Shown piece after piece: positions 1 to 10,397 of a stretch of 61,204 bases of DNA; the stretch's first letter is position 1, and every line of letters begins with the position of its first letter. The position numbers and the translations under genes are program-made. Origin of the DNA: Flavobacteriaceae bacterium (lineage in GTDB: Bacteria; Bacteroidota; Bacteroidia; Flavobacteriales; Flavobacteriaceae); the NCBI GenBank assembly GCA_021647885.1, contig JAKITV010000010.1, forward strand, positions 1 to 61,204. Direction: 5' to 3'. The notes below the pieces were generated by a model. That model was given only the letters and a program-made list of their open reading frames with translations. It searched no databases and was not told where the DNA came from.

Positions 1-1
1 C

Positions 2-94
2 AATGAAGAAGTGATAAAGAAATATTTACAAGATCAAGGGCAGACGAAAATAAATTACACAAAAATTCATTCAAGTCAATTGAGCTTGTTTTGA
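2..94 (+). CDS. C-terminal tail of a transposase-like protein (partial)
   Basis: An open frame enters from the left edge and stops at 92-94, giving 30 residues that end in HSSQLSLF. A basic tail ending in QLxLF is what I remember for Y1-type IS200/IS605 or REP-associated (RAYT-like) transposases of Bacteroidota. Only the tail is present, so no catalytic motif can be seen. A REP-like hairpin starts one base after the stop codon, which fits that family. The family call is an inference. It could also be the end of an unrelated protein. Confidence 0.4.
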   Translation, partial: NEEVIKKYLQDQGQTKINYTKIHSSQLSLF

Positions 95-120
95 TACCTC
101 GACGGCTCTGCCTCGGGGTA
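95..120. repeat. REP-like imperfect palindrome
   Basis: The arms TACCTCGA and TCGGGGTA pair over eight positions with one G-T wobble and enclose about ten bases. Compact, GC-richer hairpins of this kind are the substrates of REP-associated tyrosine transposases, and this one directly follows a transposase-like gene tail. It could also act as a transcription stop for that gene. Confidence 0.5.
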
Positions 121-255
121 GTTCATTGTTTTTTGTTTACGTTTTAATTTTTTCAAAAAAGCCAAACTCTCTAAAGCTGTTGTTTTTACTGTTTTCCCAT
201 TGTCAAATACACAAAATATATAGGAAATATTATAATTAAATTGGCATGAAATATT

Positions 256-289
256 AAAGGCTGTCTGTTTTAAATAACAGACAGCCTTT
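256..289 (-). terminator. Stem-loop terminator after the susCD pair
   Basis: A perfect 14-bp stem (AAAGGCTGTCTGTT with its complement) with a six-base loop lies 27 bases past the stop codon of the SusD gene on the minus strand. The following bases are AT-rich without a clean T-run. The symmetric element could stop transcription from both sides. Confidence 0.75.
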
Positions 290-315
290 ATAGATATTAA
301 ATTTATGAACTAATT

Positions 316-1623
316 TTAGTTATCCCAATCTACTCTTTGGAAAAGTAATTGGTCATCTCGTGCTGGTGCATTTGAATTAAATAAATATTCATTTTCTGGA
401 TAGAACCATCTTCTTGGTACATCAGAACCAACTACAGGTGTTAAACTAGGAATACCAGTTCTTCTCCAATCACTAAATGCTTCTGGTTGTACAAATAAAC
501 CAATGTATTTTTGAATCATTATATGGTTCATTGTAAGATTGCCTACACCTGGGTCAACAGCTGCTTGTGCAATATAAGTCGCAGATTCTGTAGTTCCTAG
601 TCCAACTTCAACAAAAGAAGCTTCAATACCATTAATATAAGCTGCATGTTGTTCAGCAGCATCGGTGGATGTTTCAGCAATAATAAATTGTAACTCTCTG
701 TAGGTAATTAAATCTTCTCTCATATCAGCTACTAGATATGGATGACTTGCATCAAATGTTTGATCTAATACTGCCAATCTATCAGTATCGTTTAAACCTG
801 TCATGATTGCTCTCATTGTAGGGTGGAATTCAATATCACCTTGCCTTACATCATTAAAACCAAACCATCCGCCATCATTACCAGCACCAGGATAGTTATA
901 TCCCATATTATCCGCTCTACTTCCAAAAGCAAGCTTGGCTTGAGCTAGTGCATTAGTATTATCACCTAGATGTAAATAATATCTAGCTAAAATTCCATGC
1001 GCTGCCAATTTCCAAGCATCTATATCACCTCCGTATAACACATCGTCTGAGCCAGGAGATATTGCTCCTGGTACAGCATCAAATAGCTCTAAGGCATCAG
1101 TCAATAATGTTCTTATGGCTGGATAAATTACAGTAGCTTGATCGTCATATGCTGGATTAGAATTTTCATCACCTAAACCTGCATCTGTATAAGGTATATC
1201 ACCAAAAACATCAGATGTCATCATAAGAGCATACGCTTCTATGGTTTTAGCTATACCTAAATAGTGATTAAGTCCATCGTCAGAAGCTTTTTGATTTACA
1301 ACTTTAAGCTCTACAAACACATTTTCGTACATTTGTTGCCAAGGAGAATTAGTTCTAACAGGTTGTATATCATATTTATTAAAAGATTCCCATTGCCTTT
1401 CAACTCCTTCAACTTGTTGAATAAACATATTGCTAAAATTCGAATATAATCCACCTTTTGAATCAACAATAGTTAATTGTATAGCAGGTAATGCCGCAGA
1501 AATTGGCACATCAAATGGTGCGTTTGGGTCTGAATTGTCATCTGTAAAAAAGTCTTCACATGATACGGACGACAATGTGATTATAAAAATAATCAGTACG
1601 TTTATAATTTTTTTTAATTTCAT
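316..1623 (-). CDS. SusD/RagB-family nutrient-binding lipoprotein
   Basis: This 435-residue protein starts with a lipoprotein signal peptide: a basic MKLKK, a hydrophobic stretch and a lipobox ending at Cys22 in SVSC. It is followed by the acidic run EDFFTDDNSDPNAP that is typical of SusD-like proteins. The length and helix-rich character fit the SusD-like family (the SusD-like_2 type is my guess). Such proteins sit on the outer membrane as the lid over their SusC partner and capture oligosaccharides, peptides or other large nutrients. The gene lies 14 bases downstream of the susC gene on the same strand, so the two form an operon ending at the stem-loop at 256-289. No substrate-specific enzyme lies beside the pair, so the cargo is unknown. 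Confidence 0.9.
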   Translation of the reverse strand: MKLKKIINVLIIFIITLSSVSCEDFFTDDNSDPNAPFDVPISAALPAIQLTIVDSKGGLYSNFSNMFIQQVEGVERQWESFNKYDIQPVRTNSPWQQMYENVFVELKVVNQKASDDGLNHYLGIAKTIEAYALMMTSDVFGDIPYTDAGLGDENSNPAYDDQATVIYPAIRTLLTDALELFDAVPGAISPGSDDVLYGGDIDAWKLAAHGILARYYLHLGDNTNALAQAKLAFGSRADNMGYNYPGAGNDGGWFGFNDVRQGDIEFHPTMRAIMTGLNDTDRLAVLDQTFDASHPYLVADMREDLITYRELQFIIAETSTDAAEQHAAYINGIEASFVEVGLGTTESATYIAQAAVDPGVGNLTMNHIMIQKYIGLFVQPEAFSDWRRTGIPSLTPVVGSDVPRRWFYPENEYLFNSNAPARDDQLLFQRVDWDN

Positions 1624-1637
1624 CTTATTTTTTTTAA

Positions 1638-4600
1638 TTAAAAGTTAAATCCAATCTTGAACATATAGGACTTTGTACTTGGCATGTTAAAATAATCAAA
1701 TCCTTGACCGTTTCCATTTCCAGTTAAACTTGTTTCAGGATCTACACCGTTGTAATCTGTGTCAATCCATAAGTTTCTACCTGTAAAAGTAATATAAGCA
1801 CTTTCAAATGGAAGATTTTTAAATATTTCTTTTGAAAATTGGTACGAAAGAGATAATTCTCTTAATCTTAACCAACCACCATCATCCACAAATTGTTCTC
1901 CTACAGAGCCAAAACCACCAACAGCTGAAGTCCAGTAACTTCTATCTCTAACAATTGCTATGTTGTTTGGAGAGCCATCCGGTAAAACCCCATCTAATAC
2001 TACTGGAGTTTCCTCTCTTGTGTCAGCTGTAAGTTGTGAGCGACCAAAAAACGATAAAGCCCAAGCCGTACCATTCCAAATATCGCCACCTTTTTTCCAG
2101 TCTAATAAAAAGTTTAGAGTAAGGTTTTTATAACTAAGGGTATTGTTCCATCCTAAAATAAAATCAGGGTTAGGATCGCCAATCACACGTTGCTGATTAT
2201 CAACAGCTTGATAGCCTGTTGCTGGATCAATAACTATTGCGCCACCTGGTATAGATAAGCCAATGTCTGAAGCAGTACCTGCCTCTTCTCTTAAATATGC
2301 TCCTCCTACTATAGCACCATAAGGTAAACCTTCAACTAAATAAGTTCCAGCTGTTTGAAAGCCTGCTAAAAATAATCGTTCAATACCTGGGGCTAGTGTC
2401 TTTACTATTGTCTCACTTGTACTCCAGTTAATTTGAGTATCCCAATTAAAATTATCAGATACTATTGGTTTTGCACCAACAGTGATTTCCCAACCATCAC
2501 TAGTCATTATACCTGCATTAACCCATTTAGAAGTAAACCCCGAAGAAGCAGGTAATGATGCATTTAAAATGGCATCATCTATATCACTTTGAAAATAAGC
2601 AACATCAACATTCAGTCTATTACCAAAAAATCTTAAATCGATACCATACTCTTTGGTTGTAGTAATTTCTGGTTTTAAATTAGGATTTCCAAGTAAATTA
2701 TCTAGCTCAAATGAAGTAACATTATTTATTGGAAAAGTAATACCATTTCCCCAACCTCCAAAAATGTTAGCAATTTCATAACTAGTTGAAGTTGAATATG
2801 CTACTGGAGGTGGTGCACCAACCTGTGCCCACGAAGCTCTTACTTTACCAAAAGTTAAGATATTATTTTTTGGTAAAACTTCTGTAAATATAAATGATCC
2901 TGAAATTGAAGGGTAAAAGAAACCAATATCACTAGCCTTAAATGCTTTCGCAGGATCACGCAATCTAGAATCATAATCTTGTCTAGCCGAAAAATTGAGG
3001 TAAAGCATATCTTTCCAACCAATTTGAGAGTTTATAAAGACACCCATTGATCTAAATCTATTTTTATCTTCAAAACCTGATATAGTTGTGGTATTGCTTA
3101 TATCCATAAACCCTGGGAAAAGTAAACCTACACCAACTTCATTCAATCGATCTCTTACAAAGCTAAAATAATTTGCCCCAACTAGATAGTTAAATGAAAA
3201 ATCTTCAGTAATATCACCATCTCCTGATACAAATAGATTTACGTCTGATTGTCTTGTTAAAAAATCATCAAGAATAATTCTACCAGAAGGATTTGTTCGT
3301 GATCCAATTTCGAAAGACTGTTTTCTTTTATCAGAAGTTACATCAACTCCAACATTTAAACCTAAATTAATCCAGTTGTTAACTACATAATTAGTTTTAA
3401 AATTACCAAACAGCCTGTGTACTTCTTCTTTGCCAGGAGCATTATTAATAACCCAATACGGATTATCATATCCACCACCACCACGGTAATTTCTTTGACT
3501 ACGATCGGCAAATTCATAAGCTGCAGCATTATTTCTAGCACCTGTTCCTAAACCATTCGAGTTGTCGAATGATGCAGGCGTTCTGTACAAGCCTAATAAT
3601 AAACCAGAGGTGTTAGACCCCTGTTGTATTCTATCATAATCAGACCTAGTATAATTAATTGCACTTTCAAAAGATAATTTATCATTAGCTTTTAAAGTCG
3701 CACCTAAATTAAATGTTCTTCTTTTATACTCTTCATTAGGTACAATACCTTCTTGTTTTAAATCAGATGCTGAAAATCTATATGTAATTGTTTCGTTACT
3801 TCCAGAAATACTTATGTTATTTGTAAGTGATATTCCTGTTTGAAAAAAATCATCACTATTTAGCTTATTGTAATCGTTAGCAGGTGTCCCGTTACCCAAT
3901 CCACTTGGTACTAAAAACCCATTATTATCCCATCTGTAATTTCCATCAATATCAAAGGCATTTCCAAAATTTCCAGCAGTGTTTGTTGCATTATAGATAC
4001 TGCTATCTGTACTATATTCTAAATCAGATAATCTAGGCCCCCATGATCCTGACTCTCCTGTTTCAGGGCCTCTATACGTTGGTACGCCTCCAATTAATCT
4101 TCCTTGCGCATACGTATTTTGTAATTGGGTTAATTGTGATACTTCGTCAAAAGCTATCTGTGAACTTACGCTAACCTGAAATTTTTGACCTTTAGATCCT
4201 TTTTTGGTTGTAATAAGAATTACCCCAGCAGAACCTGCTGTGCCATAAACAGCTGTAGCAGCAGCACCTTTCAATACACTAATACTTTCTATATCATCAG
4301 CATTTAAATCCATTAATCTGTTTGATGATGCGGTACCTGCAGTAGAAGCTTGAGACTGAAGAGTCTCATTATTTGAACGCACACCGTCGATAATGATAAG
4401 AGCCTGATTGTTACCAACCATAGAAGTTGCATTTCTAATTACAATTCTTGAGCCACCACCAGCAGATCCGGAAGATCTAGTAATTTGAACCCCTGAAGCT
4501 TTTCCTGATAAGGCATCTAACACATTGGATGCACCAGAATTAGTAATAGCTTCTGCTTTGACTTCTTGTACTGCATAACCTACTGAACGTTTCTCTTTTT

Positions 4601-4937
4601 TTATACCAAATGCAGTTACAACAACTTCTTCAAGTACAGAAGCATCTTCTTCCATAGTGATATTAATTGTGTCTGAATCTCCAACTGCTTGTTCGACAGT
4701 TTTAAGACCTACATAGGAAAAGGTTAAAACATCTCCTACACTTGCATTGATGCTATAATTACCATCAAAATCTGTTTGGGTACCAGTAGTTGTACCTTTT
4801 ACAATAATATTAACTCCAGGAATCGGTATTCCAGCATTATCTGAAACTGTTCCCGAAATTGTTTTTTCCTGTGCAAAGGTAAATTGCACAACAAACGCCA
4901 GTAATAGCGTTAAAATTCCACTAAACTTTGTTTTCAT
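1638..4937 (-). CDS. SusC/RagA-family TonB-dependent outer-membrane receptor
   Basis: The protein has 1099 residues. A signal peptide (residues 1-22, ending near FAQ) is followed by a carboxypeptidase D regulatory-like domain (about 25-100; motifs GTVSDNAGIPIPGVNI and DFDGNYSI). A TonB-box-like segment follows (EEVVVTAFGIKKEKRSVGYA), then the plug domain with the SusC-type ISVLKGAAATAVYG stretch (about 215-235), and a long beta-barrel ending in aromatic KIGFNF. Such receptors import nutrients across the outer membrane using TonB/ExbBD energy. The susD partner is directly downstream. No TonB, sensor or sigma factor gene is beside it, so regulation cannot be read from the context. The family is certain and the substrate is unknown. 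Confidence 0.95.
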   Translation of the reverse strand: MKTKFSGILTLLLAFVVQFTFAQEKTISGTVSDNAGIPIPGVNIIVKGTTTGTQTDFDGNYSINASVGDVLTFSYVGLKTVEQAVGDSDTINITMEEDASVLEEVVVTAFGIKKEKRSVGYAVQEVKAEAITNSGASNVLDALSGKASGVQITRSSGSAGGGSRIVIRNATSMVGNNQALIIIDGVRSNNETLQSQASTAGTASSNRLMDLNADDIESISVLKGAAATAVYGTAGSAGVILITTKKGSKGQKFQVSVSSQIAFDEVSQLTQLQNTYAQGRLIGGVPTYRGPETGESGSWGPRLSDLEYSTDSSIYNATNTAGNFGNAFDIDGNYRWDNNGFLVPSGLGNGTPANDYNKLNSDDFFQTGISLTNNISISGSNETITYRFSASDLKQEGIVPNEEYKRRTFNLGATLKANDKLSFESAINYTRSDYDRIQQGSNTSGLLLGLYRTPASFDNSNGLGTGARNNAAAYEFADRSQRNYRGGGGYDNPYWVINNAPGKEEVHRLFGNFKTNYVVNNWINLGLNVGVDVTSDKRKQSFEIGSRTNPSGRIILDDFLTRQSDVNLFVSGDGDITEDFSFNYLVGANYFSFVRDRLNEVGVGLLFPGFMDISNTTTISGFEDKNRFRSMGVFINSQIGWKDMLYLNFSARQDYDSRLRDPAKAFKASDIGFFYPSISGSFIFTEVLPKNNILTFGKVRASWAQVGAPPPVAYSTSTSYEIANIFGGWGNGITFPINNVTSFELDNLLGNPNLKPEITTTKEYGIDLRFFGNRLNVDVAYFQSDIDDAILNASLPASSGFTSKWVNAGIMTSDGWEITVGAKPIVSDNFNWDTQINWSTSETIVKTLAPGIERLFLAGFQTAGTYLVEGLPYGAIVGGAYLREEAGTASDIGLSIPGGAIVIDPATGYQAVDNQQRVIGDPNPDFILGWNNTLSYKNLTLNFLLDWKKGGDIWNGTAWALSFFGRSQLTADTREETPVVLDGVLPDGSPNNIAIVRDRSYWTSAVGGFGSVGEQFVDDGGWLRLRELSLSYQFSKEIFKNLPFESAYITFTGRNLWIDTDYNGVDPETSLTGNGNGQGFDYFNMPSTKSYMFKIGFNF

Positions 4938-5057
4938 TTTATAAATTTATTTGAATTAGTCTATGCCAAAAATCTTAATAAAAAGTTAATAAAACAATAA
5001 TTATTGGTTAAATTTTTTTTTTAATAAGAAAAAGAGTTGTTAAATTTAATTTTTAGG

Positions 5058-6755
5058 TTAAAATACTGCACTTAAACTAAGATGAATTTTTGAATCGGAA
5101 AGTTTAAATTTTTGGTTTTCTGACTTGCCATTTGCATAGTTAAATTTTAATAATCCGGCTTTTGTATTAATGCCAAAACCAAGACCAAATGCAAAAAGTT
5201 TTTCTTTAACTTGTGTAATATCATTTTCAAAGTAAGCCACATCAACAATGGAGTGTATATAAATGTTGTTGTTTAGTTGATATCGATATTCTGTATTCAA
5301 TACGCTAAACAATGAAGCGAATAAGCTATTTTCTTCGAAACCACGTATGGATTTTATGCCGCCAAATCGTATAAGCTCATTAGTTAAAAAACTATCTGAA
5401 TTTATTCCAGCACCATTTAATCTTAAATAAAAACTGTTTTTAGTATTTAAATTAAAAATTTTGAATGTGTTGAAATTAAAAAGTATTTGTTTTTCAGTAG
5501 CGCTTCCAAAGCTTCTATTGCCAAAACCAATTTTATAATCGAATGCGAAATTTACAGGAAATAGTAAATCGTATGGTTGTCTTTTTATATACTCATAATT
5601 TAAATTATAAAAAACCGAATTATAATCTTGAATAGTTTCAGAGGGAGTTTCATCTAATAAATTATTAGATTGAATACCTTCAATACCAAAACCTATTTTT
5701 TGTTTGGCATTAATTTGATAAAATATACTTGCAGATTGATTAACTGTAGTAAAAGTAGAATCTTTCTTAAAGATGTTTAAAGCAAGTTCAGTTCCTATAG
5801 CTGAACCAAAAATATAAGGTAAGTTAAAATTAACCTCAAAAGTTTTTTGCTCATTTTCATCGCTTTTATAAACCAAATTAAATGACTCTCCATAATTAAG
5901 GTTGTTTATTAGGTTTAAATTTAGGTAACCATTAAATTCAATTTTGTTTGTGGTTTCGTTTGTGCCAAAACCAAGAAAACCATCAAAGTTATTGCTTTTA
6001 GTTTTTTCTAAATATAAATAAACAGATGTTGAGTCTTTTGTAAAAAGAATTTCTGGAGGTTTTCTTTGGCTGGCAAATGGCAACGAATTTAATGCTTCAG
6101 TTTTTTCTTTTATATAATTTAAGTTGAAAGCATCTTTGTTTTTAATTTTTAAATAGTGTTTTATATAAGATTTAGGAAAATTTTCATAGCCCTTAACTAT
6201 AATATTGTCTATGGTTCTTTTTTTATCGTTAGTAATAATGAGTTCAGCTTGTATGTTATGGTCATCTTTCTTTTTTAGGTTTATGAGTTGAAGCGAGGCA
6301 AAAGGCTGCCCATCTTCAATTATTTTAGTGTTTAGATAATTTAGGACAGATTCACTTTTTGAAATCGTTGTAACAAAATATTCATCTGTCACTTTGTTAG
6401 AAATAGACTCTAATGCTTCTTTCGAAAGCATTTCATTTTGGTAGTATATATATATGGTGTAATATTTTTTATTTAAGCTGAATTTTGCAAGGTAAGTTGA
6501 ATCGTTTTTCTTTTCGGTAGAGATTAATTCATTCTCAATAAAACCTGATTTTTGAAGCTTAAGATGCAACGATTCAATTTCATTTTTTAACGACTTGAAA
6601 TCAGTAAAGTTTTTTTTGTAATCAAGAGAATCAATTATAGTAGTTTCTAAACTGTCTTTTCCTTTAATGATAAGATTTAAATCTTGGGCATTAATAAACG
6701 TCAAATTTATAGTGCTTATAGTAAGGTATAAAACTAAAGTTTTTAAAGTCCTCAA
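5058..6755 (-). CDS. Omp85/BamA-TamA-like outer-membrane protein
   Basis: The 565-residue protein has a signal peptide (about 1-23, cleaved near INAQ) and an N-terminal periplasmic region. One POTRA-like repeat can be made out at roughly 175-245 (IDNIIVKGYENFP, then LNSLPFA). The rest is a beta-barrel of alternating hydrophobic strands. Near residue 463 it has RFGGIKSIRGFEENS, which carries the (V/I)RGF motif of the Omp85 lid loop. The protein ends in SAVF, an aromatic C-terminus expected for barrel assembly. Omp85 members insert or export proteins. This one is shorter than BamA and its client is unknown. The start is TTG, with no suitable ATG. It is divergent from rpsL. Confidence 0.8.
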   Translation of the reverse strand: MRTLKTLVLYLTISTINLTFINAQDLNLIIKGKDSLETTIIDSLDYKKNFTDFKSLKNEIESLHLKLQKSGFIENELISTEKKNDSTYLAKFSLNKKYYTIYIYYQNEMLSKEALESISNKVTDEYFVTTISKSESVLNYLNTKIIEDGQPFASLQLINLKKKDDHNIQAELIITNDKKRTIDNIIVKGYENFPKSYIKHYLKIKNKDAFNLNYIKEKTEALNSLPFASQRKPPEILFTKDSTSVYLYLEKTKSNNFDGFLGFGTNETTNKIEFNGYLNLNLINNLNYGESFNLVYKSDENEQKTFEVNFNLPYIFGSAIGTELALNIFKKDSTFTTVNQSASIFYQINAKQKIGFGIEGIQSNNLLDETPSETIQDYNSVFYNLNYEYIKRQPYDLLFPVNFAFDYKIGFGNRSFGSATEKQILFNFNTFKIFNLNTKNSFYLRLNGAGINSDSFLTNELIRFGGIKSIRGFEENSLFASLFSVLNTEYRYQLNNNIYIHSIVDVAYFENDITQVKEKLFAFGLGFGINTKAGLLKFNYANGKSENQKFKLSDSKIHLSLSAVF

Positions 6756-6850
6756 TGTTGTTTTTTTGTGTAAAACTAACGGAAAATTAACTTAAATAAT
6801 ATAAGCCATAAATTATTTTTTATATAAGTTATAAAATTAAGACTTCAACA

Positions 6851-6881
6851 TTTGAATAATTCATTTTAATTTCTACCTTTG
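6851..6881 (+). promoter_or_regulatory. Promoter for the rpsL-rpsG-fusA-rpsJ operon
   Basis: TTTG at 6851-6854 is followed after 19 bases by TACCTTTG at 6874-6881. This matches the Bacteroidota primary-sigma consensus (TTTG, about 19 bases, TAnnTTTG) almost perfectly. The start codon of rpsL lies 45 bases downstream. Confidence 0.85.
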
Positions 6882-6925
6882 CAGCCCTTTAAAAGAGGGT
6901 TTATAAAACAATATTATAAAATAAT

Positions 6926-7300
6926 ATGCCAACAATTTCACAATTAGTACGAAAAGGAAGAACCAAAATAACCAAGAAGAGTAAATCGGCTGCTTTAAAT
7001 TCGTGTCCACAAAAACGTGGTGTGTGTACTCGTGTTTATACAACGACACCTAAAAAACCAAACTCAGCAATGAGAAAGGTTGCTAGGGTTCGTTTAACAA
7101 ACGGAAACGAGGTTAATGCATACATTGGCGGGGAAGGACACAATTTACAAGAGCACTCGATAGTATTGGTTAGAGGTGGAAGGGTAAAAGATTTGCCGGG
7201 AGTTAGATATCATATCGTTCGTGGAGCTTTAGACACAGCAGGTGTAGAAGGTAGAACACAACGTAGATCTAAATACGGTACAAAACGCCCTAAAAAGTAA
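6926..7300 (+). CDS. rpsL: 30S ribosomal protein S12
   Basis: The 124-residue S12 sits at the decoding centre of the small subunit. The conserved loop [10 protein letters not shown] (about 40-49) and the [13 protein letters not shown] segment are intact. Both lysines whose replacement gives streptomycin resistance in other bacteria are present, so the sequence is of sensitive type. It is the first gene of the str operon, followed at 22 bases by rpsG, and has a textbook promoter upstream. Confidence 0.99.
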   Translation: MPTISQLVRKGRTKITKKSKSAALNSCPQKRGVCTRVYTTTPKKPNSAMRKVARVRLTNGNEVNAYIGGEGHNLQEHSIVLVRGGRVKDLPGVRYHIVRGALDTAGVEGRTQRRSKYGTKRPKK

Positions 7301-7322
7301 TTTAAAACTTTAAAAAGAAGAC

Positions 7323-7799
7323 ATGAGAAAAAAACAGGCGAAAAAAAGACCACTTTTACCAGATCCACGTTTTAACGATCAGTTAGTAACACGTTTTGTT
7401 AACATGATGATGTGGGACGGAAAGAAGTCAGTAGCTTTTAAAATTTTCTACGATGCAATAAATATTGTAGAAGAGAAAAATACAGACGAAGAAAAAACTG
7501 CTTTAGAGATTTGGAAACAAGCATTATCTAATGTTATGCCTCACGTAGAAGTGCGTAGTCGTAGAGTTGGTGGTGCAACATATCAAATCCCAATGCAAAT
7601 TCGTCCAGATCGTAAAATTTCTACAGCAATGAAATGGCTAATTAGCTTTTCACGTAAGAGAAATGAAAAATCTATGGCTCAAAAGTTAGCAGCCGAAGTA
7701 TTAGCTGCAGCAAAAGAAGAAGGAGCAGCCGTTAAGAAAAGAGTAGATACTCATAAAATGGCAGAAGCAAATAAAGCGTTCTCTCACTTTAGATTTTAA
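7323..7799 (+). CDS. rpsG: 30S ribosomal protein S7
   Basis: This 158-residue S7 nucleates assembly of the 16S rRNA 3' major domain and lines the E site. It begins [17 protein letters not shown] and keeps the family segment [14 protein letters not shown] in the middle and a C-terminal AFSHFRF. Its length matches bacterial S7. It lies between rpsL and fusA, with six bases between its stop and the fusA start. Confidence 0.99.
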   Translation: MRKKQAKKRPLLPDPRFNDQLVTRFVNMMMWDGKKSVAFKIFYDAINIVEEKNTDEEKTALEIWKQALSNVMPHVEVRSRRVGGATYQIPMQIRPDRKISTAMKWLISFSRKRNEKSMAQKLAAEVLAAAKEEGAAVKKRVDTHKMAEANKAFSHFRF

Positions 7800-7805
7800 T
7801 ACGGA

Positions 7806-9932
7806 ATGGCAAGAGATTTAAAATATACAAGGAACATAGGAATTGCTGCGCATATTGATGCTGGTAAAACAACAACTACAGAGCGTATCCTTTATTATAC
7901 AGGAGTTTCTCATAAAATAGGAGAGGTACATGATGGTGCTGCAACTATGGATTGGATGGAGCAGGAACAAGAAAGAGGTATTACAATTACTTCGGCTGCT
8001 ACAACCTGTACTTGGGATTTTCCAACAAAAAATGGTGAAGCAATTGATGATACCAAAGGATACCATTTTAATATTATTGACACACCAGGTCACGTTGATT
8101 TTACTGTAGAAGTAAACCGTTCATTACGTGTGCTCGATGGTTTAGTATTCTTATTTAGTGCAGTTGATGGTGTAGAACCACAATCTGAAACTAACTGGAG
8201 ACTAGCCGATAATTATAAAGTACCAAGAATTGGGTTTGTTAACAAAATGGATCGTCAAGGATCGGATTTTATGATGGTTAACAAGCAGGTAAAAGAAATG
8301 TTAGGTTCTAATGCAGTACCTATCGTTCTTCCAATTGGTGAGGAACAAGACTTTAGAGGAGTTGTCGATTTGGTTAAAAACCGCGCCATCATTTGGCATG
8401 ATGAAACTCAAGGAGCAACTTTTGATATTGTTGATATTCCTGAAGAATTAAAAGAAGAAGCGCATCAATATAGAGCGTTATTAATAGAAGAAGTAGCAAC
8501 TTACGACGAGAACTTATTAGAAAAGTTCATGGAAGATGAAGACTCTATTACTGAAGATGAAGTGCATGCTGCCTTAAGAGCTGCTGTTATGGATATGGCT
8601 ATCATCCCGATGATTTGTGGTTCAGCTTTTAAAAATAAAGGTGTACAATTCTTATTAGATGCTGTATGTCGTTATTTGCCTTCTCCTTTAGATAAAGAAG
8701 CTATTATAGGAATAGATCCTGATACTGGAAACGAGATTTCTCGTAAACCAGATGCAAAAGAACCTTTTTCTGCATTAGCGTTTAAAATTGCTACTGATCC
8801 TTTTGTAGGTCGTCTAGCATTTTTTAGAGTGTATTCAGGTAGATTAGATGCAGGTTCTTATGTGTTGAATAATCGTTCAGGTAAGAAAGAACGTATTTCC
8901 CGTATCTATCAAATGCACGCCAATAAGCAAAATGCAATCAGTTATATTGAAGCTGGAGATATTGGAGCAGCTGTTGGATTTAAAAGTATTAAAACAGGAG
9001 ATACCTTGTCTGATATAAAACACCCAATAACTTTAGAAAGTATGGACTTCCCAGATCCAGTAATTGGTATTGCTGTGGAGCCAAAAACTAAAGCAGATGT
9101 TGATAAATTAGGAATGTCTTTAGCTAAATTAGCTGAAGAAGATCCGACGTTTACAGTAAGAACAGATGAAGCTTCAGGACAAACTATTATTTCTGGAATG
9201 GGAGAACTTCATTTAGATATTATTGTTGATCGTTTAAGACGTGAATTTAAAGTTGAAGTAAATCAAGGACAGCCACAAGTTGAATATAAAGAAGCAATTA
9301 CAAGATCTGCAGACCATAGAGAAGTTTATAAAAAACAATCTGGTGGTCGTGGTAAATTCGCAGATATTTCATTTACTATAGAGCCAGCCGAAGAAGGTAA
9401 AAGTGGTTTGGAGTTTGTCTCTATAATTAAGGGAGGTAATGTTCCAAAAGAATTCATTCCTTCTGTGGAAAAAGGATTTAAACAAGCAATGATTAATGGT
9501 CCTTTAGCAGGATATGAAATTGATAGCTTGAAAGTAACCTTAAAAGATGGATCATACCATGATGTGGATTCGGATCAATTATCATTCGAATTAGCTGCAA
9601 AATTAGGATTTAAAGCTGCTGCTAAAGCTGCAGGTGCAGTAATAATGGAGCCAATCATGAAATTAGAAGTGTTAACTCCTGAAGAAAACATGGGAGATAT
9701 TGTTGGGGACCTTAATAGACGTCGTGGTCAAGTTAGCGACATGGGCGACAGGGCAGGTTCTAAAGTTGTTAAAGCAACTGTTCCATTGTCTGAAATGTTT
9801 GGTTATGTAACCACATTACGTACATTATCATCTGGTAGAGCAACATCTACCATGGAATTTTCACATTATGCTCAAACACCTTCAAATATTTCTGAAGAAG
9901 TGATTAAAGCAGTAAAAGGAGTTGAAGCTTAA
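7806..9932 (+). CDS. fusA: Translation elongation factor G
   Basis: The 708-residue GTPase translocates tRNA and mRNA on the ribosome and, with RRF, recycles ribosomes. The G1 motif [13 protein letters not shown] (about 16-28), the G2 region RGITITSAA, the DTPGHVDF G3 motif and NKMD G4 motif are intact. Domains II-V follow, including GRGKFADI in domain IV. Its place behind rpsG and before rpsJ is the ancestral str-operon position. The tuf gene that often follows is absent here. Confidence 0.98.
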   Translation: MARDLKYTRNIGIAAHIDAGKTTTTERILYYTGVSHKIGEVHDGAATMDWMEQEQERGITITSAATTCTWDFPTKNGEAIDDTKGYHFNIIDTPGHVDFTVEVNRSLRVLDGLVFLFSAVDGVEPQSETNWRLADNYKVPRIGFVNKMDRQGSDFMMVNKQVKEMLGSNAVPIVLPIGEEQDFRGVVDLVKNRAIIWHDETQGATFDIVDIPEELKEEAHQYRALLIEEVATYDENLLEKFMEDEDSITEDEVHAALRAAVMDMAIIPMICGSAFKNKGVQFLLDAVCRYLPSPLDKEAIIGIDPDTGNEISRKPDAKEPFSALAFKIATDPFVGRLAFFRVYSGRLDAGSYVLNNRSGKKERISRIYQMHANKQNAISYIEAGDIGAAVGFKSIKTGDTLSDIKHPITLESMDFPDPVIGIAVEPKTKADVDKLGMSLAKLAEEDPTFTVRTDEASGQTIISGMGELHLDIIVDRLRREFKVEVNQGQPQVEYKEAITRSADHREVYKKQSGGRGKFADISFTIEPAEEGKSGLEFVSIIKGGNVPKEFIPSVEKGFKQAMINGPLAGYEIDSLKVTLKDGSYHDVDSDQLSFELAAKLGFKAAAKAAGAVIMEPIMKLEVLTPEENMGDIVGDLNRRRGQVSDMGDRAGSKVVKATVPLSEMFGYVTTLRTLSSGRATSTMEFSHYAQTPSNISEEVIKAVKGVEA

Positions 9933-9943
9933 AATCTAAGAAA

Positions 9944-10249
9944 ATGAGTCAAAAAATTAGAATAAAATTAAAATCTTACGATTACAATTTAGTAGATAAG
10001 TCTGCTGAAAAAATCGTAAAAACAGTAAAGAGCACAGGTGCTGTAGTAACTGGTCCAATTCCATTGCCAACACACAAGAAAATTTTTACTGTATTACGTT
10101 CACCACACGTAAATAAGAAGTCGAGAGAACAATTTCAATTATGCTCTTATAAGAGATTATTAGATATTTATAGCTCTTCTTCTAAAACAATTGATGCTTT
10201 AATGAAACTTGAATTACCAAGCGGAGTTGAGGTTGAAATTAAAGTTTAA
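9944..10249 (+). CDS. rpsJ: 30S ribosomal protein S10
   Basis: The 101-residue S10 of the small-subunit head carries the family features [18 protein letters not shown] and the basic [12 protein letters not shown] loop. In other bacteria it also acts in antitermination with NusB. It follows fusA at 11 bases and is separated from rplC by an unusually long, structured 272-base spacer. It is therefore transcribed with the str genes and may be uncoupled from the rest of the S10 operon. Confidence 0.99.
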   Translation: MSQKIRIKLKSYDYNLVDKSAEKIVKTVKSTGAVVTGPIPLPTHKKIFTVLRSPHVNKKSREQFQLCSYKRLLDIYSSSSKTIDALMKLELPSGVEVEIKV

Positions 10250-10265
10250 ATAATCTTTAATTTCA

Positions 10266-10376
10266 ATTCCCACGAAAGTGGGAATCACATGAAGGAAAAC
10301 GTAATCATGATTTAGAATCATGATAAGATCCCAAAACAAGTTTGGGATAAACATGTCCTTAACGATTGGTTAAGGA
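10266..10376 (+). repeat. Four consecutive stem-loops in the rpsJ-rplC spacer
   Basis: Four perfect short hairpins follow each other: ATTCCCAC-GAAA-GTGGGAAT (10266-10285), a 9-bp stem at 10304-10324, ATCCCAAA-ACAAG-TTTGGGAT (10328-10348) and TCCTTAAC-GATTG-GTTAAGGA (10356-10376). The third has the same 8-bp stem and ACAAG loop layout as the dispersed palindrome at 53779-53799, with two compensating base-pair changes. The array is either a cluster of decayed REP-like palindromes or a structured leader for rplC. Confidence 0.75.
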
Positions 10377-10397
10377 AAAACGGTAAAAATACAATTC

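Noticed and set aside
10266..10376. CRISPR array or tRNA-like elements in the rpsJ-rplC spacer
   Set aside because: The hairpins differ in sequence and spacing, there are no equal repeats with unique spacers, and no cloverleaf or T-loop motif is found.
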